The notes under the pieces: model-generated
The model's input: only the letters and a program-made list of their open reading frames with translations
The model's database searches: none
What the model was told of the DNA's origin: nothing
Translations under genes and position numbers: made by a program
From: Hydractinia symbiolongicarpus
Taxonomy: Eukaryota; Cnidaria; Hydrozoa; Anthoathecata; Hydractiniidae
Assembly (NCBI RefSeq): GCF_029227915.1
Contig: NC_079876.1
Location: 21,950,001 to 22,014,000 of the forward strand
DNA: 64,000 nucleotides
Reading direction: 5' to 3'
Shown: piece after piece, positions 48,910-61,809 of the stretch
Numbering within the stretch: the stretch's first letter is position 1
How the letters are laid out: each line of letters begins with the position of its first letter

Positions 48910-50347
48910 GACTGTTATATGACCTTTTCCCACCTAATAAAACCCTTACACGTAAATTACGCGGTTCCACGTACTTCCGCAGGTAAACATCGCTCTATTC
49001 CTCCTACACTGAATGGACTAAGACGTCTAAATTCTTTTCCATCGTGCCATGATCTTACAACGCAGTGAACTAAGTGTAAAGGCCTGTAAGGACTGTTATA
49101 TGGCCTCTTGCCGCCTAATAAAGGCCTTACACCTAAAACACTCGATTCGACGTGTCTTAGCAGGTTACCATCGGTCTATTCCTTCCACTCTCAATGGACT
49201 ACGACGTCTCAAGTCGTTTTCTGGCGCACTGTGGTCTTACAGCACAGTGAACTACTTGTAGAAAACCCTAAAAACTGTTATATGGCCCTTTACCACCTAA
49301 CAAAGGCCCTGCACGTAAATCACGTGGTTCCACGTACCTACGCAGTTCACTATCGCTCTATTCCTTCAACTCTCAATGGGCTACGACGTCTCAAGTTGTT
49401 TTCCATCACGCCATGGTCTTACAACACAGTGAACTACGTGTAGAGTCCTCTAAAGATTGTTACATGGCCTGTTGCCGCCTAATAAAGGCTCTACACGTAG
49501 ATCCAGTGGTTTCACGTGTCTGCGCAGGTTACCATCCGTCTATTCCTTGCACTCTCAATGGACTACGACGTCTCAAGTCGTTTTCCGGCGCGCCGTGGTC
49601 TTACATCACAGTGAACTACGTGTGAAGGCCTCTAAGGACTGTTACATGACCTTTTACCACCTAATAAAACCCTTACACGTAAATTACGCGGTTCCACGTA
49701 CTTCCGCAGGTAAACATCGATCTATTCCTACACACTGAATGGACTAAGACGTCTCAATTCTTTTCCATCGTGCCATGATCTTACAACGCAGTGAACTAAG
49801 TGTAAAGGCCTGTAAGGACTGTTATATGGCCTCTTGCCGCCTAATAAAGGCCTTACACCTAAAACACTCGATTCGACGTGTCTTAGCAGGTTACCATCGG
49901 TCTATTCCTTCCACTCTCAATGGACTACGACGTCTCAAGTCGTTTTCTGGCGCACTGTGGTCTTACAGTACAGTGAACTACGTGTAGAAGCCCCTAAAGA
50001 CTGTTATATGGCCCTTTACCACCTAACAAAGGCCCTGCACGTAAATCACGTGGTTCCACGTACCTACGCAGTTCACTATCGCTCTATTCCTTCAACTCTC
50101 AATGGGCTACGACGTCTCAAGTTGTTTTCCATCACGCCATGGTCTTACAGCACAGTGAACTACGTGTAGAGTCCTCTAAAGATTGTTACATGGCCTGTTG
50201 CCGCCTAATAAAGGCTCTACACGTAGATCCAGTGGTTTCACGTGTCTGCGCAGGTTACCATCCGTCTATTCCTTGCACTCTCAATGGACTACGACGTCTC
50301 AAGTCGTTTTCCGGCGCGCCGTGGTCTTACATCACAGTGAACTACGT
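48910..50347 (+). repeat. 726-bp (4-monomer) higher-order unit, second family, two copies
   Basis: Units 49048, 49230, 49412, 49594 repeat as 49774, 49956, 50138, 50320. The unit at 49594 is 180 bp (CGATCTATTCCTACACACTG). A partial third copy of the inner part is at about 50,870-51,360 (offset 1,091). This 4-mer is not the same monomer set as that at 43,886-45,337. Confidence 0.87.
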
Positions 50348-51499
50348 GTAGAAGCCTCTTAGGGCTGTTATATGACCTTTTACCACCTAATAAAAGCCTT
50401 ACACGTAAATCACGTGGTTCTACGTACTTCCGCAGGTAAACATCGGTCTATTCCTTCTACACTCAATGGACTACAACGTCGCAAGTCCTTTTCCATCGTC
50501 CCATGATCTCACAACGCAGTGAACTACGTGTAGAGGCCTCTAAAGATTGTTATATGGCCTGTTGTGCCTAATAAAGGCTTTACACGTAATTCACGTGCTT
50601 CGATGTGTCTGCGCAGGTAACCATCGGTCTATTCCTACCACTCTCAATGGACTACGACGTCTCAAGTCGATTTCTAACGCGCCATGGTCTTACAACATAG
50701 TGAACTACGTGTAGAGGCCTCTAAAGACTGTTATATGGCCCTTTGCCACCTAACAAAGGTCCTACACGTAAATCACGTGGTTCCACGAGCCTGCGCAGGT
50801 TACCATCGGTCTATTCCTTCCACTCTCAATGGACTACGACGTTTCAAGTCGCTTTCCATCGCGCCATGATCTTACAACGCAGTGAACTAAGTGTAAAGGC
50901 CTGTAAGGACTGTTATATGGCCTCTTGCCGCCTAATAAAGGCCTTACACCTAAAACACTCGATTCGACGTGTCTTAGCAGGTTACCATCGGTCTATTCCT
51001 TCCACTCTCAATGGACTACGACGTCTCAAGGCGTTTTCTGGCGCACTGTGGTCTTACAGCTCAGTGAACTACGTGTAGAAGCCCCTAAAGACTGTTATAT
51101 GGCCCTTTACCACCTAACAAAGGCCCTGCACGTAAATCACGTGGTTCCACGTACCTACGCAGTTCACTATCGCACTATTCCTTCAACTCTCAATGGGCTA
51201 CGATGTCTCAAGTTATTTTCCATCACGCCATGGTCTTACAACACAGTGAACTACGTGTAGAGTCCTCTAAAGATTGTTACATGGCCTGTTGCCGCCTAAT
51301 AAAGGCTCTACACGTAGATCCAGTGGTTTCACGTGTCTGCGCAGGTTACCATCCGTCTATTCCTTGCACTCTCAATGGACTACGACGTCTCAAGTCGATT
51401 TCTAACGCGCCATGGTCTTACAACATAGTGAACTACGTGTAGAGGCCTCTAAAGACTGTTATATGGCCCTTTGCCACCTAACAAAGGTCCTAAACGTAA

Positions 51500-53645
51500 A
51501 TCACGTGGTTCCACGAGCCTGCGCAGGTTACCATCGGTCTATTCCTTCCACTCTCAATGGACTACGACGTTTCAAGTCGCTTTCCATCGCGCCATGGTCT
51601 TACAACACTGTGAACTACGTGTAAAGGCTTCTGAAGACTGTAAAATGACCTTCTGACTCCTATTAAAGGGTTTACACGTAAATCACGTGTGTCCAGGTGC
51701 CTGAGCAGGTTAACATCGGTCTATTCCTTCTACACTCAATGGACTACGACGTCTGAACTTATTTTCAATAGCGCCATGGTCTTACAAAATAGTAAAATAC
51801 CTGTAGAGGCCTCTAAAGATTGTTACATGGCCTCTTGCCGCCTAATAAAGGCTTTACTCCTAAAACACTTGATTCGACGTGTCTTAGCAGTTTACCATCG
51901 GTCTATTTCTTCCACTCCCAATGAACTACGACGTCTCAAGACGCTTTCCATCGCGCCATGGTCTTACAGCACAGTGAACTACGTGTAGAGGCCTCTAAGG
52001 GCTGTTATATGACCTTTTACCACCTAATACAAGCCTAACACGTAAATCACGTGGTTCCACGTACTTCCGCAGGTTACCATCGGTCTATTCCTTCTACACT
52101 CACTGGACTACGACGTTTCAAGTCGTTTTCCATCGCGCCATGGTCTTACAACGCGGTGAAATACGTGTAAAGGCTTATAAGGACTGTGATATGGCCTTTT
52201 GCCGCCTAATAAAGGCTTTACACCTAAAACACGTTGTTCGACATGTCTGCGCAGGTTACCATCGGTCTATTCCTTCCACTCTCAATGGACTACGACGTCT
52301 CAAGTCGATTTCCAACGCGCCATGGTCTTACAACATAGTGAACTACGTGTAGAGGCCTCTAAAGACTTGTATATGGCCCTTTGCCACCTAAGAAAGGTCC
52401 TACACGTAAATCACGTGGTTCCACGAGCTTGCGCAGGTTACCATCGGTCAATTCCTTCCACTCTCAATGGACTACGACGTTTCAAGTCGCTTACCATCGC
52501 GCCATGGTCTTACAGCACAGTGAACTACGTGTAGAGGCCTCTAAGGGCTGTTATATGACCTTTTACCACCTAATACAAGCCTTACACGTAAATCACGTGG
52601 TTCCACGTACTTCCGCAGGCAAACATCGGTCTATTTCTCCTACACTCAATGGACTACGACGTCTCAAGTCCTTTTCCATCGTCCCATGATCTTACAACGC
52701 AGTGAACTACGTGTAGAGTCCTCTTAGGGCTGTTATATGACCTTTTACCACCTATTAAAAGCCTTACACGTAAATCACGTGGTTCCACGTACTTCCGCAG
52801 GTTAACATCGGTCTATTCCTCGTACACTCTACGGACTACGGTGTTTGAAGTACTTTGCCATCGTGCCATGATCTTCTAACGCAGTGAAGTACGTGTAAAT
52901 GCTTCTAACGACTGTTTTATGGCCCTTTACCACCTAACAATGGCCCTGCACGTAAATCCCGTGGTTCCACGTACCTACGCAGTTTACCATCGCTCTATTC
53001 CTTCCACTCTCAATGGACTACGACGTCTCAAGTCGTTTTCTGGCGCACTGTGGTCTAACAGCACAGTGAACTACATGTAGAAGCCCCTAAAGACTGTTAT
53101 ATGGCCCTTTACCACCTAACAAAGGCCCTGCACGTAAATCACGTGGTTCCACGTACCTACGCAGTTCACTATCGCTCTATTCCTTCAACTCTCAATGGAC
53201 TACGACGTCTCAAGTTGTTTTCCATCACGCCATGGTCTTACAACACAGTGAACTACGTGTAGAGTCCTCTAAAGATTGTTACATGGCCTGTTGCCGCCTA
53301 ATAAAGGCTCTACACGTAGATCCAGTGGTTTCACGTGTCTGCGCAGGTTACCATCCGTCTATTCCTTGCACTCTCAATGGACTACGACGTCTCAAGTCGT
53401 TTTCCGGCGCGCCGTGGTCTTACATCACAGTGAACTACGTGTAGAAGCCTCTTAGGGCTGTTACATCACCTTTTACCACCTAATAAAAGCCTTACACGTA
53501 AATCACGTGGTTCCACGTACCTATGCAGTTCACCATCGGTCTATTCCTTCCACTTTCAATGGACTACGACGTCTCAATTCCTTTTCCATCGCGCCATGAT
53601 CTTACAACGCAGTGAACTACGTGTAAAGGCCTCTGAAGACTGTTA
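51500..53645 (+). repeat. 2,548-bp (14-monomer) tandem unit, copy 1
   Basis: Units from 51593 to 53595 match units 54141 to 56143 at +2,548 bp (14 x 182). Inside it, part of the unit series around 52,000-52,360 also recurs at 53,640-54,000 (offset 1,638 = 9 x 182). Confidence 0.88.
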
Positions 53646-54047
53646 TATGACCTTTTACCACCTAATACAAGCCTAACACGTAAATCACGTGGTTCCACGT
53701 ACTTCCGCAGGTTACCATCGGTCTATTCCTTCTACACTCACTGGACTACGACGTTTCAAGTCGTTTTCCATCGCGCCATGGTCTTACAACGCGGTGAAAT
53801 ACGTGTAAAGGCTTATGAGGACTGTGATATGGCCTTTTGCCGCCTAATAAAGGCTTTACACCTAAAACACGTTGTTCGACATGTCTGCGCAGGTTACCAT
53901 CGGTCTATTCCTTCCACTGTCAATGGACTACGACGTCTCAAGTCGATTTCCAACGCGCCATGGTCTTACAACATAGTGAACTACGTGTAGAGGCCTCTAA
54001 GGGCTGTTATATGACCTTTTACCACCTAATACAAGCCTAACACGTAA

Positions 54048-56193
54048 ATCACGTGGTTCCACGAGCCTGCGCAGGTTACCATCGGTCTATTCCTTCCACT
54101 CTCAATGGACTACGACGTTTCAAGTCGCTTTCCATCGCGCCATGGTCTTACAACACTGTGAACTACGTGTAGAGGCTTCTGAAGACTGTATAATGACCTT
54201 CTGACGCCTAATAAAGGGCTTACACGTAAATCACGTGTGTCCAGGTGCCTGAGCAGGTTAACATCGGTCTATTCCTTCTACACTCAATGGACTACGACGT
54301 CTGAACTTATTTTCAATAGCGCCATGGTCTTACAAAACAGTAAAATACCTGTAGAGGCCTCTAAAGATTGTTACATGGCCTCTTGCCGCCTAATAAAGGC
54401 TTTACTCCTAAAACACTTGATTCGACGTGTCTTAGCAGGTTACCATCGGTCTATTTCTTCCACTCCCAATGAACTACGACGTCTCAAGACGCTTTCCATC
54501 GCGCCATGGTCTTACAGCACAGTGAACTACGTGTAGAGGCCTCTAAGGGCTGTTATATGACCTTTTACCACCTAATACAAGCCTAACACGTAAATCACGT
54601 GGTTCCACGTACTTCCGCAGGTTACCATCGGTCTATTCCTTCTACACTCACTGGACTACGACATTTCAAGTCGTTTTCCATCGCGCCATGGTCTTACAAC
54701 GCGGTGAAATACGTGTAAAGGCTTATAAGGACTGTGATATGGCCTTTTGCCGCCTAATAAAGGCTTTACACCTAAAACACGTTGTTCGACATGTCTGCGC
54801 AGGTTACCATCGGTCTATTCCTTCCACTCTCAATGGACTACGACGTCTCAAGTCGATTTCCAACGCGCCATGGTCTTACAACATAGTGAACTACGTGTAG
54901 AGGCCTCTAAAGACTGTTATATGGCCCTTTGCCACCTAAGAAAGGTCCTACACGTAAATCACATGGTTCCACGAGCCTGCGCAGGTTACCATCGGTCAAT
55001 TCCTTCCACTCTCAATGGACTACGACGTTTCAAGTCGCTTACCATCGCGCCATGGTCTTACAGCACAGTGAACTACGTGTAGAGGCCTCTAAGGGCTGTT
55101 ATATGACCTTTTACCACCTAATACAAGCCTTACACGTAAATCACGTGGTTCCACGTATTTCCGCAGGTTAGCATCGCTCTATTCCTCCTACACTCAATGG
55201 ACTACGACGTCTCTAGTCCTTTTCCATCGTCCCATGATCTTACAACGCAGTGAACTACGTGTAGAGTCCTGTTAGGGCTGTTATATGACCTTTTACCACT
55301 TAATAAAAGCCTTACACGTAAATCACGTGGTTCCACGTACTTCCGCAGGTTAACATCGGTCTATTCCTCGTACACTCAACGGACTACGGTGTCTGAAGTA
55401 CTTTGCCATCGTGCCATGATCTTCTAACGCAGTGAAGTACGTGTAAATGCTTCTAACGACTGTTTTATGGCCCTTTACCACCTAACAATGGCCCTGCACG
55501 TAAATCCCGTGGTTCCACGTACCTACGCAGTTTACCATCGCTCTATTCCTTCCCCTCTCAATGGACTACGACGTCTCAAGTCGTTTTCTGGCGCACTGTG
55601 GTCTTACAGCACAGTGAACTACGTGTAGAAGCCCCTAAAGACTGTTATATGGCCCTTTACCACCTAACAAAGGCCCTGCACGTAAATCACGTGGTTCCAC
55701 GTACCTACGCAGTTCACTATCGCTCTATTCCTTCAACTCTCAATGGGCTACGACGTCTCAAGTTGTTTTCCATCACGCCATGGTCTTACAACACAGTGAA
55801 CTACGTGTAGAGTCCTCTAAAGATTGTTACATGGCCTGTTGCCGCCTAATAAAGGCTCTACACGTAGATCCAGTGGTTTCACGTGTCTGCGCAGGTTACC
55901 ATCCGTCTATTCCTTGCACTCTCAATGGACTACGACGTCTCAAGTCGTTTTCCGGCGCGCCGTGGTCTTACATCACAGTGAACTACGTGTAGAAGCCTCT
56001 TAGGGCTGTTATATGACCTTTTACCACCTAATAAAAGCCTTACACGTAAATCACGTGGTTCCACGTACCTATGCAGTTCACCATCGGTCTATTCCTTCCA
56101 CTTTCAATGGACTACGACGTCTCAAGTCCTTTTCCATCGTGCCATGATCTTACAACGCAGTGAACTACGTGTAAAGGCCTCTGAAGACTGTTA
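54048..56193 (+). repeat. 2,548-bp (14-monomer) tandem unit, copy 2
   Basis: This is the partner of 51,500-53,645. Departures are scattered substitutions, for example CCACGTACTTCC against CCACGTATTTCC near 55,155. The match stops near 56,193, where this copy reads GGCCTCTTGCCGCC. Confidence 0.88.
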
Positions 56194-56304
56194 TATGGCC
56201 TCTTGCCGCCAAATAAAGGCCTTACACCTATAACACGTGGTTCCACGTGCCTGCGCAGGTTACCATCGGTCTATTCCATCCACTCTCAATGGACTACGAC
56301 GTCT

Positions 56305-58380
56305 GAACTTATTTTCCATCGCGCCATGGTCTTACAGCACAGTGAACTACGTGTAGAGGCCTCTAAGGGCTGTTATATGACCTTTTGTCACCTATTACAA
56401 GCCTTACACGTAAATCACGTGGTTCCAACGATACTTCCGCAGGTTAACATCGGTCTATTCCTCCTACACTCAATGGACTACGACGTCTCAAGTCCTTTTC
56501 CATCGTCCCATGATCTTACAACGCAGTGAACTACGTGTAGAGGCCTCTAAAGATTGTTATATGGCCTGTTGTGCCTAATAAAGGCTTTACACGTAATTCA
56601 CGTGCTTCGATGTGTGTGCGCAGGTAACCATCGGTCTATTCCTACCACTCTCAATGGACTACGACGTCTCAAGTCGATTTCTAACGCGCCATGGTCTTGC
56701 AAAACAGTAAAATACCTGTAAAGGCCTCTAAAGATTGTTACATGGCCTCTTGCCGCCTAATAAAGGCTTTACTCCTAAAACACTTGATTCGACGTGTCTT
56801 AGCAGGTTACCATCGGTCTATTTCTTCCACTCCCAATGAACTACGACGTCTCAAGACGCTTTCCATCGCGCCATGGTCTTACAGCACAGTGAACTACGTG
56901 TAGAGGCCTCTAAGGGCTGTTATATGACCTTTTACCACCTAATACAAGCCTTACACGTAAATCACGTGGTTCCACGTACTTCCGCAGGTTAACATTGGTC
57001 TATTCCTCCTACACTCAATGGACTACGACGTCTCAAGTCCTTTTCCATCGTCCCATGATCTTACAACGCAGTGAACTACGTGTAGAGGCCTCTAAAGATT
57101 GTTATATGGCCTGTTGCCGCCTAATAAAGGCTTTACACGTAATTCACGTGCTTCGACGTGTCTGAGCAGGTAACCATCGGTCTATTCCTACCACTCTCAA
57201 TGGACTACGACGTCTCAAGTTGTTTTCCATCACGCCATGGTCTCATAACACAGTGAACTACCTGTAGAGCCCTCTAAGGCCTGTTATATGACCTTTTATC
57301 ACCTAATAAAAGCCTTACACGTAAATCACGTGGTTCCACGTGCCTGCGCAGGTTAGCATCGGTCTATTCCTTCTACACTCACTGGACTACGACGTTTCAA
57401 GTCGTTTCCCATCGCGCCATGGTCTTACAACGCGGTGAAATACGTGTAAAGGCTTATAAGGACTGTGATATGGCCTTTTGCCGCCTAATAAAGGCTTTGC
57501 ACCTAAAACACGTGGTTCGACGTGTCTGCGCAGGTTACCATCGGTCTATTCCTTCCACTCTCAATGGACTACGACGTTTCAAGTCGCTTTCCATCGTGCC
57601 ATGATCTTACAACGCAGTGAACTAAGTGTAAAGGCCTGTAAGGACTGTTATATGGCCTCTTGCCGCCTAATAAAGGCCTTACACCTAAAACATTCGATTC
57701 GACGTGTCTTAGCAGGTTACCATCGGTCTATTCCTTCCACTCTCAATGGACTACGACGTCTCAAGTCGTTTTCTGGCGCACTGTGGTCTTACAGCACAGT
57801 GAACTACGTGTAGAAGCCCCTAAAGACTGTTATATGGCCTGTTGTGCCTAATAAAGGCTTTACACGTAATTCACGTGCTTCGATGTGTCTGCGCAGGTAA
57901 CCATCGTTCTATTCCTACCATTCTCAATGGACATGTCTCAAGTCGATTTCTAAGCGCCATGGTCTTACAACATAGTGAACTACGTGTAGAGGCCTCTAAA
58001 GACTGTTATATGGCCCTTTGCCACCTAACAAAGGTCCTACACGTAAATCACGTGGTTCCACGAGCCTGCGCAGGTTACCATCGGTCTATTCCTTCCACTC
58101 TCAATGGACTACGACGTTTCAAGTCGCTTTCCATCGCGCCATGGTCTTACAACACTGTGAACTACGTGTAAAGGCTTCTGAAGTTTGTAAAATGACCTTC
58201 TGACGCCTAATAAAGGGTTTACACGTAAATCACGTGTGTCCAGGTGCCTGAGCAGGTTAACATCGGTCTATTCCTTCTACACTCAATGGACTACGACGTC
58301 TGAACTTATTTTCAATAGCGCCATGGTCTTACAAAACAGTAAAATACCTGTAGAGGCCTCTAAAGATTGTTACATGGCCT
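56305..58380 (+). repeat. 2.1-kb duplication, left copy (offset 5,453/5,457 bp)
   Basis: Units 56325 (184 bp), 56509 (181), 56690, 56872, 57054, 57236, 57418, 57600, 57782 (176), 57958, 58140 and 58322 match 61778 through 63779. The 184-bp unit has the rare CCAACGATACTTCC (near 56,428 and 61,881). The offset changes from 5,453 to 5,457 because TACG is deleted between 57,932 and 57,933 in this copy only. Confidence 0.9.
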
Positions 58381-59648
58381 GTTGCCGCCTAATAAAGGCT
58401 TTACACGTAATTCACGTGCTTCGACGTGTCTGAGCAGGTAACCATCGGTCTATTCCTACCACTCTCAATGGACTACGACGTCTCAAGTTGTTTTCCATCA
58501 CGCCATGGTCTCATAACACAGTGAACTACCTGTAGAGCCCTCTAAGGCCTGTTATATGACCTTTTATCACCTAATAAAAGCCTTACACGTAAATCACGTG
58601 GTTCCACGTGCCTGCGCAGGTTAGCATCGGTCTATTCCTTCTACACTCACTGGACTACGACGTTTCAAGTCGTTTCCCATCGCGCCATGGTCTTACAACG
58701 CGGTGAAATACGTGTAAAGGCTTATAAGGACTGTGATATGGCCTTTTGCCGCCTAATAAAGGCTTTGCACCTAAAACACGTGGTTCGACGTGTCTGCGCA
58801 GGTTACCATCGGTCTATTCCTTCCACTCTCAATGGACTACGACGTTTCAAGTCGCTTTCCATCGTGCCATGATCTTACAACGCAGTGAACTAAGTGTAAA
58901 GGCCTGTAAGGACTGTTATATGGCCTCTTGCCGCCTAATAAAGGCCTTACACCTAAAACATTCGATTCGACGTGTCTTAGCAGGTTACCATCGGTCTATT
59001 CCTTCCACTCTCAATGGACTACGACGTCTCAAGTCGTTTTCTGGCGCACTGTGGTCTTACAGCACAGTGAACTACGTGTAGAAGCCCCTAAAGACTGTTA
59101 TATGGCCTGTTGTGCCTAATAAAGGCTTTACACGTAATTCACGTGCTTCGATGTGTCTGCGCAGGTAACCATCGTTCTATTCCTACCATTCTCAATGGAC
59201 TACGATGTCTCAAGTCGATTTCTAAGCGCCATGGTCTTACAACATAGTGAACTACGTGTAGAGGCCTCTAAAGACTGTTATATGGCCCTTTGCCACCTAA
59301 CAAAGGTCCTACACGTAAATCACGTGGTTCCACGAGCCTGCGCAGGTTACCATCGGTCTATTCCTTCCACTCTCAATGGACTACGACGTTTCAAGTCGCT
59401 TTCCATCGTGCCATGGTCTTACAACACTGTGAACTACGTGTAAAGGCTTCTGAAGTTTGTAAAATGACCTTCTGACGCCTATAAAAGGGTTTACACGTAA
59501 ATCACGTGTGTCCAGGTGCCTGAGCAGGTTAACATCGGTCTATTCCTTCTACACTCAATGGACTACGACGTCTGAACTTATTTTCAATAGCGCCATGGTC
59601 TTACAAAACAGTAAAATACCTGTAGAGGCCTCTAAAGATTGTTACATG
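57106..59648 (+). repeat. seven-monomer tandem duplication (1,268/1,272 bp)
   Basis: Copy 1 is about 57,106-58,373 and copy 2 about 58,374-59,648. Units 57236, 57418, 57600, 57782, 57958, 58140, 58322 repeat as 58504, 58686, 58868, 59050, 59230, 59412, 59594. The intact period is 7 x 182 - 2 = 1,272; copy 1 is 4 bp shorter by the TACG loss. Confidence 0.9.
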
Positions 59649-61028
59649 GCCTCTTGCCGCCTAATAAAGGCTTTACTCCTAAAACACTTGATTCGACGTG
59701 TCTTAGCAGTTTACCATCGGTCTATTTCTTCCACTCCCAATGAACTACGACGTCTCAAGACGCTTTCCATCGCGCCATGGTCTTACAGCACAGTGAACTA
59801 CGTGTAGAGGCCTCTAATGGCTGTTATATGACCTTTTACCACCTAATACAAGCCTAACACGTAAATCACGTGGTTCCACGTACTTCCGCAGGTTTCCATC
59901 GGTCTATTCCTTCTACACTCACTGGACTACGACGTTTCAAGTCGTTTTCCATCGCGCCATGGTCTTACAACGCGGTGAAATACGTGTAAAGGCTTATAAG
60001 GACTGTGATATGGCCTTTTGCGGCCTAATAAAGGCTTTACACCAAAAACACGTTGTTCGACATGTCTGCGCAGGTTACCATCGGTCTATTCCTTCCACTC
60101 TCAATGGACTACGACGTCTCAAGTCCTTTTCCATCGTCCCATGATCTTACAACGCAGTGAACTACGTGTAGAGGCCTCTAAAGACTGTTATATGGCCCTT
60201 TGCCACCTAACAAAGGTCCTACACGTAAATCACGTGGTTCCACGAGCGTGCGCAGGTTACCATCGGTCTATTCCTTCCACTCTCAATGGACTACGACGTT
60301 TCAAGTCGCTTTCCATCGCGCCATGGTCTTACAACACTGTGAACTACGTGTAAAGGCTTCTGAAGACTGTAAAATGACCTTCTGACGCCTAATAAAGGGT
60401 TTACACGTAAATCACGTGTGTCCAGGTGCCTGAGCAGGTTAACATCGGTCTATTCCTTCTACACTCAATGGACTACGACGTCTGAACTTATTTTCAATAG
60501 CGCCATGGTCTTACAAAACAGTAAAATACCTGTAGAGGCCTCTAAAGATTGTTACATGGCCTCTTGCCGCCTAATAAAGGCTTTACTCCTAAAACACTTG
60601 ATTCGACGTGTCTTAGCAGGTTACCATCGGTCTATTTCTTCTACTCCCAATGAACTACGACGTCTCAAGACGCTTTCCATCGCGCCATGGTCTTACAGCA
60701 CAGTGAACTACGTGTAGAGGCCTCTAAGGGCTGTTATATGACCTTTTACCACCTAATACAAGCCTAACACGTAAATCACGTGGTTCCACGTACTTCCGCA
60801 GGTTACCATCGGTCTATTCCTTCTACACTCACTGGACTACGACGTTTCAAGTCGTTTTCCATCGCGCCATGGTCTTACAACGCGGTGAAATACGTGTAAA
60901 GGCTTATAAGGACTGTGATATGGCCTTTTGCCGCCTAATAAAGGCTTTACACCTAAAACACGTTGTTCGACATGTCTGCGCAGGTTACCATCGGTCTATT
61001 CCTTCCACTCTCAATGGACTACGACGTC
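59265..61028 (+). repeat. 910-bp (5-monomer) tandem unit, two copies
   Basis: About 59,265-60,118 matches 60,175-61,028 at 910 bp (5 x 182). The same set is at 51.5-52.3 kb and 53.8-54.9 kb. A shared marker is GCGGTGAAATACG with GGCTTATAAGGACTGTGATATGG. Confidence 0.87.
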
Positions 61029-61809
61029 TTAAGTCGATTACAATCGCGCCATGGTCTTACAGCACAGTGAACTACGTGTAGAGGCCTCTAAGGGCTGTTA
61101 TATGACCTTTTACCACCTAATACAAGCCTTACACGTAAATCACGTGGTTCCACGAATTTCCGCAGGTTAGCATCGCTCTATTCCTCCTACACTCAATGGA
61201 CTACGACGTCTCTAGTCCTTTTCCATCGTCCCATGATCTTACAACGCAGTGAACTACGTGTAGAGTCCTCTTAGGGCTGTTATATGACCTTTTACCACCT
61301 AATAAAAGCCTTACACGTAAATCACGTGGTTCCACGTACTTCCGCAGGTTAACATCGGTCTATTCCTCGTACACTCAACGGACTACGGTGTCTGAAGTAC
61401 TTTGCCATCGTGCCATGATCTTCTAACGCAGTGAAGTACGTGTAAATGCTTCTAACGACTGTTTTATGGCCCTTTACCACCTAACAATGGCCCTGCACGT
61501 AAATCCCGTGGTTCCACGTACCTACGCAGTTTACCATCGCTCTATTCCTTCCACTCTCAATGGACTACGACGTCTCAAGTCGCTTTCTGGCGCACTGTGG
61601 TCTTACAGCACAGTGAACTACGTGTAGAAGCCCCTAAAGACTGTTATATGGCCCTTTACCACCTAACAAAGGCCCTGCACGTAAATCACGTGCTTCCACG
61701 TACCTACGCAGTTCACTATCGCTCTATTCCTTCAACTCTCAATGGGCTACGACGTCTCAAGTTGTTTTCCATCACGCCATGGTCTTACAGCACAGTGAAC
61801 TACGTGTAG
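60221..61809 (+). repeat. copy of 54,040-55,810 lacking one monomer
   Basis: The left part matches at offset 6,181 and the right part, after about 61,036, at 5,999, a difference of exactly 182 bp. The joint reads TCGATTACAATCGCG (about 61,034-61,048), a hybrid of TCGATTTCCAACGCG and TCGCTTACCATCGCG from two neighbouring monomers of the longer copy. Confidence 0.88.

Larger units (their letters stand above)
50683..56324 (+). repeat. 31 consecutive monomers of exactly 182 bp
   Basis: Unit starts fall every 182 bp from 50683 to 56325 with no net indel in any unit. Monomer subtypes are mixed, so the constancy is not caused by copying of one unit alone. This contrasts with the left third of the window, where shortened units occur every few monomers. 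Confidence 0.88.
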
